Shown here: positions 1-8,503 of the stretch, in pieces | Layout of the letters: every line of letters starts with the position of its first letter | Position numbering within the stretch: position 1 is the stretch's first letter | NCBI GenBank assembly: GCA_964354225.1 | Contig: CAYGZC010000258.1 | Span: forward strand, 1 to 9,703 | DNA: 9,703 bases | From: CAYGZC01 sp964354225 | Lineage (GTDB): Bacteria > Bacteroidota > Ignavibacteria > UBA10030 > SZUA-254 | Direction: 5' to 3' | The notes under the pieces: model-generated | Database searches by the model: none | The model's input: only the letters and a program-made list of their open reading frames with translations | Told to the model about the DNA's origin: nothing | Program-made: the position numbers and the translations under genes

Positions 1-314
1 GCAGTAGCCAGAATCGAAACCTTTTCCGTATCAACACCAGCAGGAAAACCCCGCCCCAGAATGAGAATGTAATATGTACCTGCTTTTGTTGTCGGTACAA
101 TCAATTGCTGGTTCGATGTAAAAGGCAAGGCTGCAGAATAATCAAAGTCGTTAAATGTCGGAGCTCTGTCATATGCAACGTAGACCTCATTTGAAATCTC
201 ACTCAGGTTGCTGGTGAGATTTACGTTCAGATCAAGGTCCGATGCAACGTGCACGCGATAATATCTGAATTGATTTTGGATAAGTGCAGCCGACGCAGGG
301 ACACCAACCTCTAT
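1..314 (-). other. Start of a PPC-like beta-sandwich domain, cut by the window edge
   Basis: Residues 2729 to the edge no longer match CARDB. They read ALIQNQFRYYRVHVAS, DLDLNVNL, EVYVAYDRAPTFNDFDY, QQLIVPTTKAGTYYILILG, then VSILAT. A short strand with F.YYRV, a DL...L...... middle and a TKAGTYYILI strand are what bacterial pre-peptidase C-terminal (PPC) domains show. It is incomplete, so the assignment is moderate. It shows that the protein changes architecture here and continues further. Confidence 0.5.
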
Positions 315-3300
315 GAGCGGCACATCTACATTCATCGTTGTCGATGACACCAGTGAGTTGTTGAGATCGTTGCTCTCCCTAATGTTGTTGCGGATATCCG
401 TCCGGACGATAGCATGGTAATCCCCTAATGCAACACCCGGCATCTCTCCAGTGATTGTTCCTGAGGAATCAGCCCTCATTAGCATTGCAAGATTTCCTCT
501 TGTATAAACCGTGACTGATGCACCAGGTGCGAGATCGATATAACGGTAATTCATGCCAAAGAGAGGATCGTCGGGTTGCCACACTAAATCGTTAGAAATG
601 TAGACTGCATCTTTAATCCAGCCAGTGGCAGAATAAATTCCCTGGTTGCTTATTGTCCAGGTTATTGTCACATCCTGACCGCATTCTGCGGTATCAGGGA
701 GGTTGATATTTGTAACAATCAGATCCGAGGGAGGCGGTATCGTGATTTTCAGTGTGATCATCTCAATATTATTCCCCTCCGCTAAATGCTCATAAACGTT
801 TCTGCCGTTATCGATGTAGATAAGAAGAAAATAATCACCCGACAAGTACACCGGAATATCCACTCGGAGTGATTCAGCATAGGAGGACCCTGGTTCAAGT
901 ACTTCACTACGTTTGCGAATACCGAGAACATAATCGTTCTGGCTCAGCACAGTGTCATCTGAAAGATAAATGCCGTCTGACCATGCAGAGACGATGTTCG
1001 GTCCTAATCCCTGGTTTTGAACTGTCCAATTGATCGTTAGCGGCTGACCTGCATACACCTCAGCGGGTGCGGAAAAAAGGGTCACAGCAAAATCGGGCGA
1101 AGGAGTAAAAGATATGGAAAGAGTCTGGCTTGAAAAATTTACGTTGTTCTTTAGATCGATATCCCCAACTTGGTTCATCGTGTCTGTTCTGTAGTAGAGG
1201 TAATACGTTCCTGAAATACCGTTCGGCAGATTGACAAATTCTTCCCGCGAATAACCTGCGTTCGGAAGCAACTGGCCGTAGTGGGCTATTGCGGCGACAA
1301 AAATATCTTCGCTTGCATCGAACAATGTGTCTGATGATAGATAGACCGCATCCAACCAGTCGGAAACAAGTGTTTTCGCACTGCCGGTATTTTCAATATG
1401 CGCCCGAATTTTAATCGGTTGCCCTGAGAACCCGGATGTATCATTCGAAACGCTGATGACCGCTAGATCAACGGGGGGATACGGCAAGATTCGCAGTGAA
1501 TCACTCAGCTTCACGTTGTTATTTTCATCGGTGTGCTCATAGACTGAATTTTGTGCGTCTGCAGAAACATAGACATAGTAAGTCCCTTTGATACTAGGAT
1601 GGAGCGTGACGACAAGTGACTCGGTGACAGATTGAGATACTGCCAGAGGTGTTGTATGAGATATACCTCCAATGTAATTTGTACGGTTCGGTAACCACGC
1701 TGAAGTATCAGACAGATAGATGTTATCGACCCACTTGGAGGATGCAGTTGAACCAAGTCCGGCGTTCAGGATATCCCATTTGATTGTTAACCTCTGCCCT
1801 GCCGTTAATTCAACCGGTAACCGGATGGATGAGATCTGCAGATCAGGCCAGGGGGAGAGACTGACCAATATTCCGGCGTCACTCCGGATGATATTGTTTC
1901 CTTCATAGATGTATTCGAAAACCTGATTGTCCCAATCTGTCTTTATATATAAATAATATGTACCGGATAATCCGTTAGGTATCGTTGGAGTACTCAGAAT
2001 GGTATAGCTTGAATCAGGAGGCAGACTTCCTGTTTTTTCATAACCACCTATCGGTATCACCGAATCAGGATTAAATGATGGGAGCCTCGACAGATAGACT
2101 CGGTCACTCCACCCTTTCTCAAATGGAGAACCGGGGCCCTGATTCTGTACCGTCCAACGGATGCTCAGAGGTTGTCCGGAATTCCCTGTCGGAGGAGCTT
2201 GAATACTTGTCACGGTAAGGTCAGGTGGCGGTGTCAAAGCAATCCAGATTGAATCTGTGCGAGTTACATTGTTTGATTCCCAGACATTTTCATAGACATG
2301 ATTATAACAGTCCGTTCTAACAAAGAGATAATATTTTCCGTAGATGGCGTTCGGAAGCTTGACAGTCTTCATAGAGGAATAACCGGAATCAGGAAGCAAC
2401 GCTCCGGTATGTTCAAAGGCGCCGATAGCACGCGCACTCGAATCCCTGAAGATAGAATCTGGCGATACATAGATACCATCCCACCACCGTTCGACTACTG
2501 TCGAACCAGTCCCGAGGTTTTTGACAGACCACGAGACTTCTACTTCTTCGCCCGAGAAACCATTTGAAGGGGCAGTGATTGAAAGAACACGCAGATCAGG
2601 CGGTGGAGTGAGGTTAACGAAAATTGGTGTGTCACTCCTTGTCAGATTGTTGGTTTCATCAAATTCCGTAAGCTGATTTCCAAAATCAGTGCGGACAAAA
2701 ACATAATAATTGCCTGTGATCCCAATAGGCAGCCGGAAGGTTGTTTCATTCGCATAACTTTCCCCTACACCCAGATAGCTGACATTCTGAAAATCACCTA
2801 CCTCGATCGCTAGTTGTGGGATAAATGCCGTATCAGGGAACAAATATACCCTATCCATCCAGCTCGGCACATTCGTTCCGACTGCCCCCATGTTGCCAAC
2901 AATCCAGCGCAGCTCTACATCCTGGCCCGAGTAAGCCGTCGGAGGACCATCAACCCGTGAGACGTAGACATTCGGCTGGAACCTTGTCGTAAACTGCCAC
3001 GCGGGCGACCATTCGCTTACTGCCAGCGGGCTTTTGGCTTTAACATGCCAATAATATTTTGTCCCGACTTCCCAGCCATGCGCCATACTCGTGGTATCTG
3101 TGAGCGTTGAATCATTTATAATTATTAAGGTGAAGAGTGAATCTTTTGAAACTTGCAGATGGTATTCCGCTGCAAAATATGCCGGATGCCACCGTAGAAT
3201 TTCCGTGCGCGATATGTTCGTGGATTTGTCTTGGGGCGATGCCTGTTCGGGAGGCAAGATACCATTTCCTATGAGTGTCATCGTCATGTTAGGATTATTC

Positions 3301-6300
3301 ACGGCATCACTGACGATAGTAAGAGTGCTGCTTTGTACTCCCGCTCCGCTGGGTGTAAATAAAACGCGAATAATGTGGCCACTCCGGGGAGGAATGGAAA
3401 AGGAAGCGGGAGGAACAACTGAATATCGGGAACTCGCGCTTGTGATATCGGAGATTGAAAGAGCTGCCGTTCCGCTATTGATGATATTCATTGAAAGAGT
3501 GTCTGAGGTACCCTGGTAAACGATCCCGAAATTCAAAGCATTGGAATCAACTCCAATAGCCGGGAATCCGGATAAAGTCAGCTGGACTGGAATTGCTACT
3601 GATGGATGTGTCGTATCATTGCTTGTAATATTAATCGTTGAGTTATAAACGCGTCCGATCAAATCATCCGTCTTGATTTTTACAGAAACCGTTTGTGAAT
3701 CACCAGGCACGATCATGCCATTATATGGAACAAGTGATATATATTTTTTGGCTACGTATTTCAGCGCATTAACCATGATCAACGTCCCGTCGGTCGTATC
3801 AACCCAGTAATTCTGGCTGACAGTTGAGGATGGTGGATAAAATCCGAGATCTATACGGCTTACACCGTTAATGTTTTTCTCTGCAATTAATGGAGTACCG
3901 TCATTCCAATCAGCGATTCGGGCTGCGTTTTCGGCAATCCCGCCCCTATATCGGTTGCTACTGGAACCGCCATCGAAAGAATGAACACCCCGCATTATCG
4001 GATGGTCCGATTGATATACTTTACCAAGATACGCTCTCTCGCCTTTGTTAATGCTTGGTGCGATTGCCCAGTAGTTTTCTTGGTTAAACCTTCCCTGGAG
4101 ACCGCCACCATATTGTGCCGGGAATGCCGCATAAAGAGCTGTGACTACTCCCCCACCGCCATCTACGTAATCGGCGAGATTATTACCGAGTGTTATCGGA
4201 TATCTAAAACTTCCCATGTTCCAGATTAGCACAGCATCATACGATTGCAACTGCGCTATCGTGGGAGTACCATAATATTCCATCAGGAGGGTGATGCTGT
4301 TGAAGAAACCGGTATTGAGGAATTTATTTCGGACATCTGTCGCATACTCCCCATTATCATAATATATCAAGAGAACATTCAGGGCGCCCGGTTCATGATT
4401 CTCTGAGAACGCCACACTCACTGCAGTTTCTGGCGTGAAAGAAAATAGAGTATTATGATCGCCTTTCGGCATCTCGCCCAAAGCCATCTTTTCTTCAACA
4501 GCCCGGCGCATCTCCTCCGCCACTCGTTTGATTTTACTTCTAATAGTATCGCCAACTTGCCCTTCCACACCCCACTCTAAATTACTTATGCCTGTATTTT
4601 TGATCTTCAATAACTCCTTCGCACTATCTCCGGCTTCAAGCGAAAACACAAAGGAGGTGGGATCAATACTAATTTCAGGGTTACCAGAAACGCTAATTCC
4701 CACTGCGAAGTATTTCTCTTTGTTGAGCGGATCGTTGCTTTCGATCACGAACCTGTGATCATACTGTCCTACGGCCAACTCCCTTGCATCAGCTATTAGA
4801 GCGACAGAATCTGATGATCCTGCTGAGACGGTGCCGTAGGAGGGATTTGGTATAACAATTTTTCTCCCAACATATGAAAGTGCGTTCGCTATGATTTTTG
4901 CGCCATCGGTTTTTAAATCCCAATAACAGTTATTAACTGCTGAGGATGGCGGATAGAGATTTAAATCTACCCTATTCACCCCATTGATTTTTCTTTCTGT
5001 AATAAGCGATGAGCCGTCTGTCCAATCCGCAATACGCGATGAACCCGATATGAGGGAGGGATTTTGAAATCTTTCGGGGCACTCGGCATATATGGAGCTG
5101 ACCCCCTCCATTAGAGGATGGTTGGGTTTGTACACGGTTCCCAAATAGTTCCCCCCAGTGGAGTAAACACTGCTGCTGGGAGATATTACCCAGTAAGCTT
5201 CATTGTTGAACCTTCCAGTAATGCGCGAATAAATTCCAGACTCAGATGCCATAACAACTCCCCCACCCTCGTCGATATATGCCGCCAGATTATCGCCAAG
5301 GGCATATCCATTTGCAAAATTCATACCTTTGCTCCATACTAAGACGGCATCGAAATCATTCAATTGAGCTAACGTAGGTGTTACAATATCCGCCTGAATT
5401 ATCGTCACACTGCGGAACCGGTTTAAGAGCAGCAGCCTGCTCTTGACATCACGTAATGCATCAAAGCCATCTGCTGCCACCAGGGCAACAGCCAAACTCT
5501 CCGATATTGAATTTCGAATATTACGGGGGAAATTTCTGACGTGCCAGTGAAGGTTGCTCTGGCCCGTATTACTGATAATGAAACTTCGCTTTGCAGTATC
5601 TCCCCTAAGAAGTGAAAATCCGAGGGAGTCTGGATAAAAAGAAATAACCGGAAGATTCAATGTGGCAGCCAGGAGCCGAACGGTTAGTATAGGATGGCTT
5701 GCATCGTTGCTCGTTATCGTTAGCTCTTCATTTAACGATGCTAACACACTTCGTTTGCACTGAATGCGGATATCACGCCAGAGATTGAAATCAATTGTGA
5801 AAGTGGTGCTGTCCAGAATGGCAAATTCCAGATTACTTGTGGCCATTCCTGTTACGTTCAAGGGAGCGTTCCCACTGCTATAAATCCTCAATACCATGGT
5901 ATCGGGATATCCTACCAGTCCGTCACCAAAATTAATTGTATCATTCGATACACTGATATTTGGGTAGCCCTGGACTTTGAGACTTATCGGAACATCTTTC
6001 ATCGGTGTCGCCGGGTCGTTGCTCATGAAGCGCAAATTTGCTTCATAAGTCCCGCTGGCTACATTTTTCCCGCTATAACCCACTAACAATTCTTCTGAAG
6101 AGTCAGCGTGGACAGTAGCAGAGTCAGGGGAAACCGTGAATATTTTTTGCGCCTTAAAGTTTTTGACCAACGACATCTCCTCAATGCTCATACCGCGGAG
6201 TGCTTCGCCTTCAAGATTCATCAGCTCCTCGGCAACAGCGATACCCTCATTTTCGCTCCAGCGCTGGGCACCAAAATGCATGATAATTGCCTTGCCACCA

Positions 6301-8498
6301 GCCGGTACTTCTACTTGATACCATGTGTAGGTGATAATCCCATAAGATCCTCCACCATAAGTCTCATCTTGCCTTAATATATCACCTGATCCGGCGATTA
6401 CAAAGACAAATGCCGGCATATCAGGTTTGGTCGAATCCCGAAGTACAATCCAGTTGTCATCCTTAGTAAACTCCTTATCACCTGAAGAAGTCGCCGTAAA
6501 ATAGTTTGTTGAGTAATGGCCTAACGCGGTTCTCATCTCGTTATGATGGATCGTACGATCCTCGGATGTATTATTACTGAATACTTCCAGGTAACGAACG
6601 AATGAAGCATTTTGAGGTACAAATATTTTCCGAACAATTTCTATCTGGCCATAATTAACGGGACCTATCACGATCTCACGACCGTTAGCTTCTGTGAACG
6701 CCGAATCAAAATAATGGAAATTATCATAATCGAAAGCCCCGTTATAGACATTGTTAGTGCCCGACTCTATTCTACCCTCATTGTCAATATCCCACATAAA
6801 ACCTGATGCGTCATAGAGCGTATCGGGCAGCTTTATTCTAAATCCTGATGAACCGCTTTCCGGCGAAATAAACTTAGTGCTGAATTTTAAATCGCTCCCT
6901 CCGGTATTCGATAATGTCAATGACCGGCTTGTCGAATCGCCGATATCCAGCGACACCTCTGGAATAGATGATGGGAATAAATTAATAATCGGCGGATAAA
7001 TCGCACTGCCTTTGATCTCTACACTTACATTAGGATTATCGGGATCGTCGCTGGAAACCGTCAGAATCCCAGCTGCACTCCCGGCGCTCAGGCGGGCATA
7101 TTTTATCCTGATTGATTTGCCGTGATTTGGGGCGATTGAAAACTGACTGCTGTCAACGACAATAAACTCATTGTTATCGCTTTTAAAACTTGTAATATTA
7201 AGCAGATCATTCCCGTCATTTGAGATGATGAGAGAAATCGTGTCCGGATATCCAACATATCCTTCGGGAAATAAAAGTGTATCGGTTGAAAAAACTATAT
7301 TGGGTGCACCTGTGATCTCCAACCTCACGGGAATCTGGGTCATCGGTGTGACAGGGTCATTACTCTCGATGTTTATTAAATTCCGATAGCTGCCGCCATA
7401 GATATCTTTAGAATTTACTTTGACGTTGACAGTTTGATTGCCGCTGGAAGCAATGGTGCCGCTGGTAGGATCTAATTTTACAAATTTTACTCCGGAGTAA
7501 CAGAGTGCATTAGCCATAATTACAGCACCATCGGTGTTTGCGTCCCAATAATATTGATACACCGTCGAGGAAGGTGGGTAAAACCCCAGATCGATACGAT
7601 TAATTCCATGGATCTTCCGTTCAGCTATCAACGGCAAGCCATCAGTCCAATCGGCTATACTTGAGGCACCGCTCACGACTGTACTGTAGTATCGCCAACT
7701 ATAATATCCACCGTCAAATGAGTGAACTCCTCTTATCACCGGATGATCCGGATAGTAAACAGTCCCGAGCGTTGACTGGTAGTACTGAGTCTGTCCGGGC
7801 GATATAACCCAATAATTCTGTGAATTGAATCTTCCCCCCAACCGCGAGGCGGGATTCTGTGTAGTGCCTGCGAAAAGACATGTCACAACCCCGCCTCCCG
7901 CGTCAATGTAATCAGCCAAATTATCACCGATCATCTGCGTATCAGCAAAAGAATTGTTACTCCAAACGAGCACAGCATCAAATGCCTTTAGCTGGTCTAC
8001 AGTTGGGGTTACGCTCTGAGCGTCAATCGCCGTCACGCTATTGAACATCCCGGTAGCAATAAGTTTCTGTTGCACATCTTCAGTACCATTTGGAGACTCT
8101 GCAGCCACCAGGGCGATATTCCTGAGAGATACGTCCATTGGCTCTTTAAAGATAACATTTATGGCTGATTCCTTCGACCAGGAATAAGCAATATCTTCCC
8201 CTTTCCTCTGATTTATCGGAAGAGATTGGGCAGGTGCTTCAGCTTTCTTTCTCAGCTCCTGCACAACCGATTCGATCTTTGCACGCACGGTGGCGGTATC
8301 AAAATTACCTACACTCCAGAGTAAATCGCTTGTACCTATGTTACTGATGGACAATGAAGCATCAGCAGTATCACCCGCTGAGAGTGAAATGTTGAGCGAA
8401 TCCGGATTGATATTTATTTGGGGTTGGGAATAAGCATTTGATAATATGAAAATAACAAAAGCTACTCCCCAAGATATTTTGTAACTAAGGTTTTTCAT
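1..8498 (-). CDS. Giant secreted multidomain surface protein (Ig-like/GATase-like modules, FN3, seven CARDB); C-terminus outside window
   Basis: The frame is open from the ATG at 8498 to the left edge: 2832 codons, no stop. This ATG is chosen because AGAGG lies five bases upstream and a signal peptide follows: hydrophobic core at residues 10-20, likely cleavage after AYS (24). Domains in order: Ig-like split by GATase-like module 1 (27-396); Hydin/ASH-like (397-499); Ig-like split by a domain of unknown function (501-842, insert 545-787); ASH-like (843-948); module 2 (949-1273); module 3 (1274-1643); ASH-like (1644-1746); fibronectin III (1747-1838); seven CARDB (1842-2728); PPC-like start (2729-2832+). 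Cysteines are few and no catalytic site was seen. The role is probably extracellular adhesion or scaffolding, by analogy with other CARDB/FN3 proteins. T9SS export is inferred from the neighbour; its own sorting domain would lie beyond the window. The reading frame is certain, the biological role is not. Confidence 0.95.
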   Translation of the reverse strand, partial: MKNLSYKISWGVAFVIFILSNAYSQPQININPDSLNISLSAGDTADASLSISNIGTSDLLWSVGNFDTATVRAKIESVVQELRKKAEAPAQSLPINQRKGEDIAYSWSKESAINVIFKEPMDVSLRNIALVAAESPNGTEDVQQKLIATGMFNSVTAIDAQSVTPTVDQLKAFDAVLVWSNNSFADTQMIGDNLADYIDAGGGVVTCLFAGTTQNPASRLGGRFNSQNYWVISPGQTQYYQSTLGTVYYPDHPVIRGVHSFDGGYYSWRYYSTVVSGASSIADWTDGLPLIAERKIHGINRIDLGFYPPSSTVYQYYWDANTDGAVIMANALCYSGVKFVKLDPTSGTIASSGNQTVNVKVNSKDIYGGSYRNLINIESNDPVTPMTQIPVRLEITGAPNIVFSTDTLLFPEGYVGYPDTISLIISNDGNDLLNITSFKSDNNEFIVVDSSQFSIAPNHGKSIRIKYARLSAGSAAGILTVSSDDPDNPNVSVEIKGSAIYPPIINLFPSSIPEVSLDIGDSTSRSLTLSNTGGSDLKFSTKFISPESGSSGFRIKLPDTLYDASGFMWDIDNEGRIESGTNNVYNGAFDYDNFHYFDSAFTEANGREIVIGPVNYGQIEIVRKIFVPQNASFVRYLEVFSNNTSEDRTIHHNEMRTALGHYSTNYFTATSSGDKEFTKDDNWIVLRDSTKPDMPAFVFVIAGSGDILRQDETYGGGSYGIITYTWYQVEVPAGGKAIIMHFGAQRWSENEGIAVAEELMNLEGEALRGMSIEEMSLVKNFKAQKIFTVSPDSATVHADSSEELLVGYSGKNVASGTYEANLRFMSNDPATPMKDVPISLKVQGYPNISVSNDTINFGDGLVGYPDTMVLRIYSSGNAPLNVTGMATSNLEFAILDSTTFTIDFNLWRDIRIQCKRSVLASLNEELTITSNDASHPILTVRLLAATLNLPVISFYPDSLGFSLLRGDTAKRSFIISNTGQSNLHWHVRNFPRNIRNSISESLAVALVAADGFDALRDVKSRLLLLNRFRSVTIIQADIVTPTLAQLNDFDAVLVWSKGMNFANGYALGDNLAAYIDEGGGVVMASESGIYSRITGRFNNEAYWVISPSSSVYSTGGNYLGTVYKPNHPLMEGVSSIYAECPERFQNPSLISGSSRIADWTDGSSLITERKINGVNRVDLNLYPPSSAVNNCYWDLKTDGAKIIANALSYVGRKIVIPNPSYGTVSAGSSDSVALIADARELAVGQYDHRFVIESNDPLNKEKYFAVGISVSGNPEISIDPTSFVFSLEAGDSAKELLKIKNTGISNLEWGVEGQVGDTIRSKIKRVAEEMRRAVEEKMALGEMPKGDHNTLFSFTPETAVSVAFSENHEPGALNVLLIYYDNGEYATDVRNKFLNTGFFNSITLLMEYYGTPTIAQLQSYDAVLIWNMGSFRYPITLGNNLADYVDGGGGVVTALYAAFPAQYGGGLQGRFNQENYWAIAPSINKGERAYLGKVYQSDHPIMRGVHSFDGGSSSNRYRGGIAENAARIADWNDGTPLIAEKNINGVSRIDLGFYPPSSTVSQNYWVDTTDGTLIMVNALKYVAKKYISLVPYNGMIVPGDSQTVSVKIKTDDLIGRVYNSTINITSNDTTHPSVAIPVQLTLSGFPAIGVDSNALNFGIVYQGTSDTLSMNIINSGTAALSISDITSASSRYSVVPPASFSIPPRSGHIIRVLFTPSGAGVQSSTLTIVSDAVNNPNMTMTLIGNGILPPEQASPQDKSTNISRTEILRWHPAYFAAEYHLQVSKDSLFTLIIINDSTLTDTTSMAHGWEVGTKYYWHVKAKSPLAVSEWSPAWQFTTRFQPNVYVSRVDGPPTAYSGQDVELRWIVGNMGAVGTNVPSWMDRVYLFPDTAFIPQLAIEVGDFQNVSYLGVGESYANETTFRLPIGITGNYYVFVRTDFGNQLTEFDETNNLTRSDTPIFVNLTPPPDLRVLSITAPSNGFSGEEVEVSWSVKNLGTGSTVVERWWDGIYVSPDSIFRDSSARAIGAFEHTGALLPDSGYSSMKTVKLPNAIYGKYYLFVRTDCYNHVYENVWESNNVTRTDSIWIALTPPPDLTVTSIQAPPTGNSGQPLSIRWTVQNQGPGSPFEKGWSDRVYLSRLPSFNPDSVIPIGGYEKTGSLPPDSSYTILSTPTIPNGLSGTYYLYIKTDWDNQVFEYIYEGNNIIRSDAGILVSLSPWPDLQISSIRLPVELTAGQRLTIKWDILNAGLGSTASSKWVDNIYLSDTSAWLPNRTNYIGGISHTTPLAVSQSVTESLVVTLHPSIKGTYYVYVSADAQNSVYEHTDENNNVKLSDSLRILPYPPVDLAVISVSNDTSGFSGQPIKIRAHIENTGSAKTLVSDWLDAVYLSSDTLFDASEDIFVAAIAHYGQLLPNAGYSREEFVNLPNGISGTYYLYYRTDTMNQVGDIDLKNNVNFSSQTLSISFTPSPDFAVTLFSAPAEVYAGQPLTINWTVQNQGLGPNIVSAWSDGIYLSDDTVLSQNDYVLGIRKRSEVLEPGSSYAESLRVDIPVYLSGDYFLLIYIDNGRNVYEHLAEGNNIEMITLKITIPPPSDLIVTNINLPDTAECGQDVTITWTISNQGIYSATGWIKDAVYISNDLVWQPDDPLFGMNYRYIDLAPGASVTVYTRGNLAMLMRADSSGTITGEMPGVALGDYHAIVRTDIRNNIRESNDLNNSLVSSTTMNVDVPLIEVGVPASAALIQNQFRYYRVHVASDLDLNVNLTSNLSEISNEVYVAYDRAPTFNDFDYSAALPFTSNQQLIVPTTKAGTYYILILGRGFPAGVDTEKVSILAT
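315..2975 (-). repeat. Array of seven tandem CARDB (cell adhesion related) domains
   Basis: Residues 1842-2728 are seven Ig-like repeats of about 120-140 residues. Approximate DNA spans from the N-terminal side are 2610-2975, 2235-2597, 1854-2222, 1479-1850, 1101-1472, 738-1097 and 315-728. Each begins PDL.V..I or a near variant, then GQ.V.I.W.V.N.G. Each has a middle strand YLS or YVS followed by D and ends G.YYL.V..D..N.V.E....NN, the acidic-plus-NN ending typical of CARDB. Proline-rich linkers TPPPD, YPPVD, TPSPD and IPPPSD separate several units. The seventh is longer because of an insertion around residues 2640-2690. CARDB domains are found in archaeal and bacterial extracellular proteins and are thought to bind ligands or act as spacers. 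Confidence 0.85.
2985..3569 (-). other. ASH/Hydin-like domain followed by a fibronectin type III domain
   Basis: Residues 1644-1746 form an ASPM/SPD-2/Hydin-like beta-sandwich, with LNFGIVYQGTSDTLSMNIIN, then FSIPPRSGHIIRVLFTPSG, then STLTIVSDAVNNP and the ending TLIGNG. Similar domains follow module 1 (397-499) and precede module 2 (843-948). Residues 1747-1838 are a fibronectin type III domain: PPEQASPQDKSTNI, ILRWHPA, YHLQVSKDSLF, GTKYYWHVKA, WSPAWQFTT. That YYW.V.A...WS..W.F.T pattern is the usual bacterial form. It forms the hinge between the N-terminal modules and the CARDB array. Confidence 0.75.
3570..4679 (-). repeat. Module 3 of three: Ig-like domain split by a GATase-like domain
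   Basis: Residues 1274-1643 of the giant protein. The first Ig half has SLEAGDSAKELLKIKNTG and LEWGV. A strongly charged helical stretch follows (about 1315-1345; SKIKRVAEEMRRAVEEKMA), possibly a short coiled coil. The alpha/beta insert (1374 to about 1585) carries NVLLIYYDNG, YDAVLIW, LADYVDGGGGVV, HSFDGGSS, DWNDGTPLIAE, YPPSS (1554-1558) and LIMVNAL. The second Ig half ends ITSNDTTHPSVAIPV. It is closer to module 1 than to module 2 in length, in keeping the helical stretch and in the HSFDGG motif. Confidence 0.65.
4680..5654 (-). repeat. Module 2 of three: Ig-like domain split by a GATase-like domain, short form
   Basis: Residues 949-1273 of the giant protein. The order matches module 1: LLRGDTAKRSFIISNTG and LHWHV, then the alpha/beta insert (about 1000-1210) with AVALVAADGF, FDAVLVW, LAAYIDEGGGVV, DWTDGSSLITE, YPPSS (1182-1186) and IIANAL, then the second Ig half ending IESNDPLNKEKY. 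It lacks the helical stretch of about 45 residues between the Ig half and the insert that modules 1 and 3 have. It also lacks the HSFDGG motif of the other two, which is replaced by SSIYAECPERF. It runs directly into module 3 without an intervening ASH-like domain. The amino-acid divergence from the other copies implies an old duplication. Confidence 0.65.
6138..6866 (-). other. Beta-rich domain of unknown function inserted in an Ig-like domain
   Basis: Residues 545-787 of the giant protein. Landmarks are GFMWDIDNEGRI (566-577), GREIVIGPV (606-614), RKIFVPQNASFVRYLEV (623-639), TATSSGDKEF followed by DNWIVLRDS, a GGGSYG turn, MHFGAQ (740-745) and a helical end running into LVKNFKA. I have an impression of the same pattern (a V-P-x-x-x-x-F-x-R-Y-L-E-V strand, then SSGD, D-W-V, HF-x-Q and a final NF) recurring in other very large bacterial secreted proteins, but I know no named function. 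It is flanked by SLDIGDSTSRSLTLSNTG upstream and TVSPDSATVHADSSEE downstream, the two halves of one Ig-like domain. It has no resemblance to the GATase-like inserts. Confidence 0.55.
7311..8420 (-). repeat. Module 1 of three: Ig-like domain split by a GATase-like domain
   Basis: Residues 27-396 of the giant protein. An Ig-like first half (SLSAGDTADASLSISN, then SDLLWSV at about 57-63) is followed by a charged, probably helical stretch of about 45 residues (68-112). Then comes an alpha/beta domain (about 127-335) with NIALVAA, FDAVLVW, LADYIDAGGGVV, DWTDGLPLIAE, FYPPSS (306-311) and a closing DGAVIMANAL. The Ig-like chain resumes at about 340 (DPTSGTIASSGNQTVNV, IESNDPVTPMTQIPV). The alpha/beta part resembles the ThuA/class I glutamine-amidotransferase-like superfamily in strand pattern. 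The Cys after the glycine turn (C207) is absent from the other two copies, so catalysis is unlikely. The family assignment is by eye and tentative. Confidence 0.65.
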
Positions 8499-8503
8499 GG
8501 TGT

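Noticed and set aside
194..213. Cys 207 of the giant protein (base positions here are not meant; its codon lies near 7880) as a GATase nucleophile
   Set aside because: It is not in a G-x-C-x-G elbow and the equivalent residue is Ala in the other two copies.
1511..7389. Many open frames of 60-142 codons on the plus strand, and one of 81 codons on the minus strand, across this region
   Set aside because: All lie inside the giant minus-strand gene in other frames. Their translations are low-complexity or unrecognisable, they have no convincing ribosome binding sites, and the giant frame gives coherent domains over the same bases.
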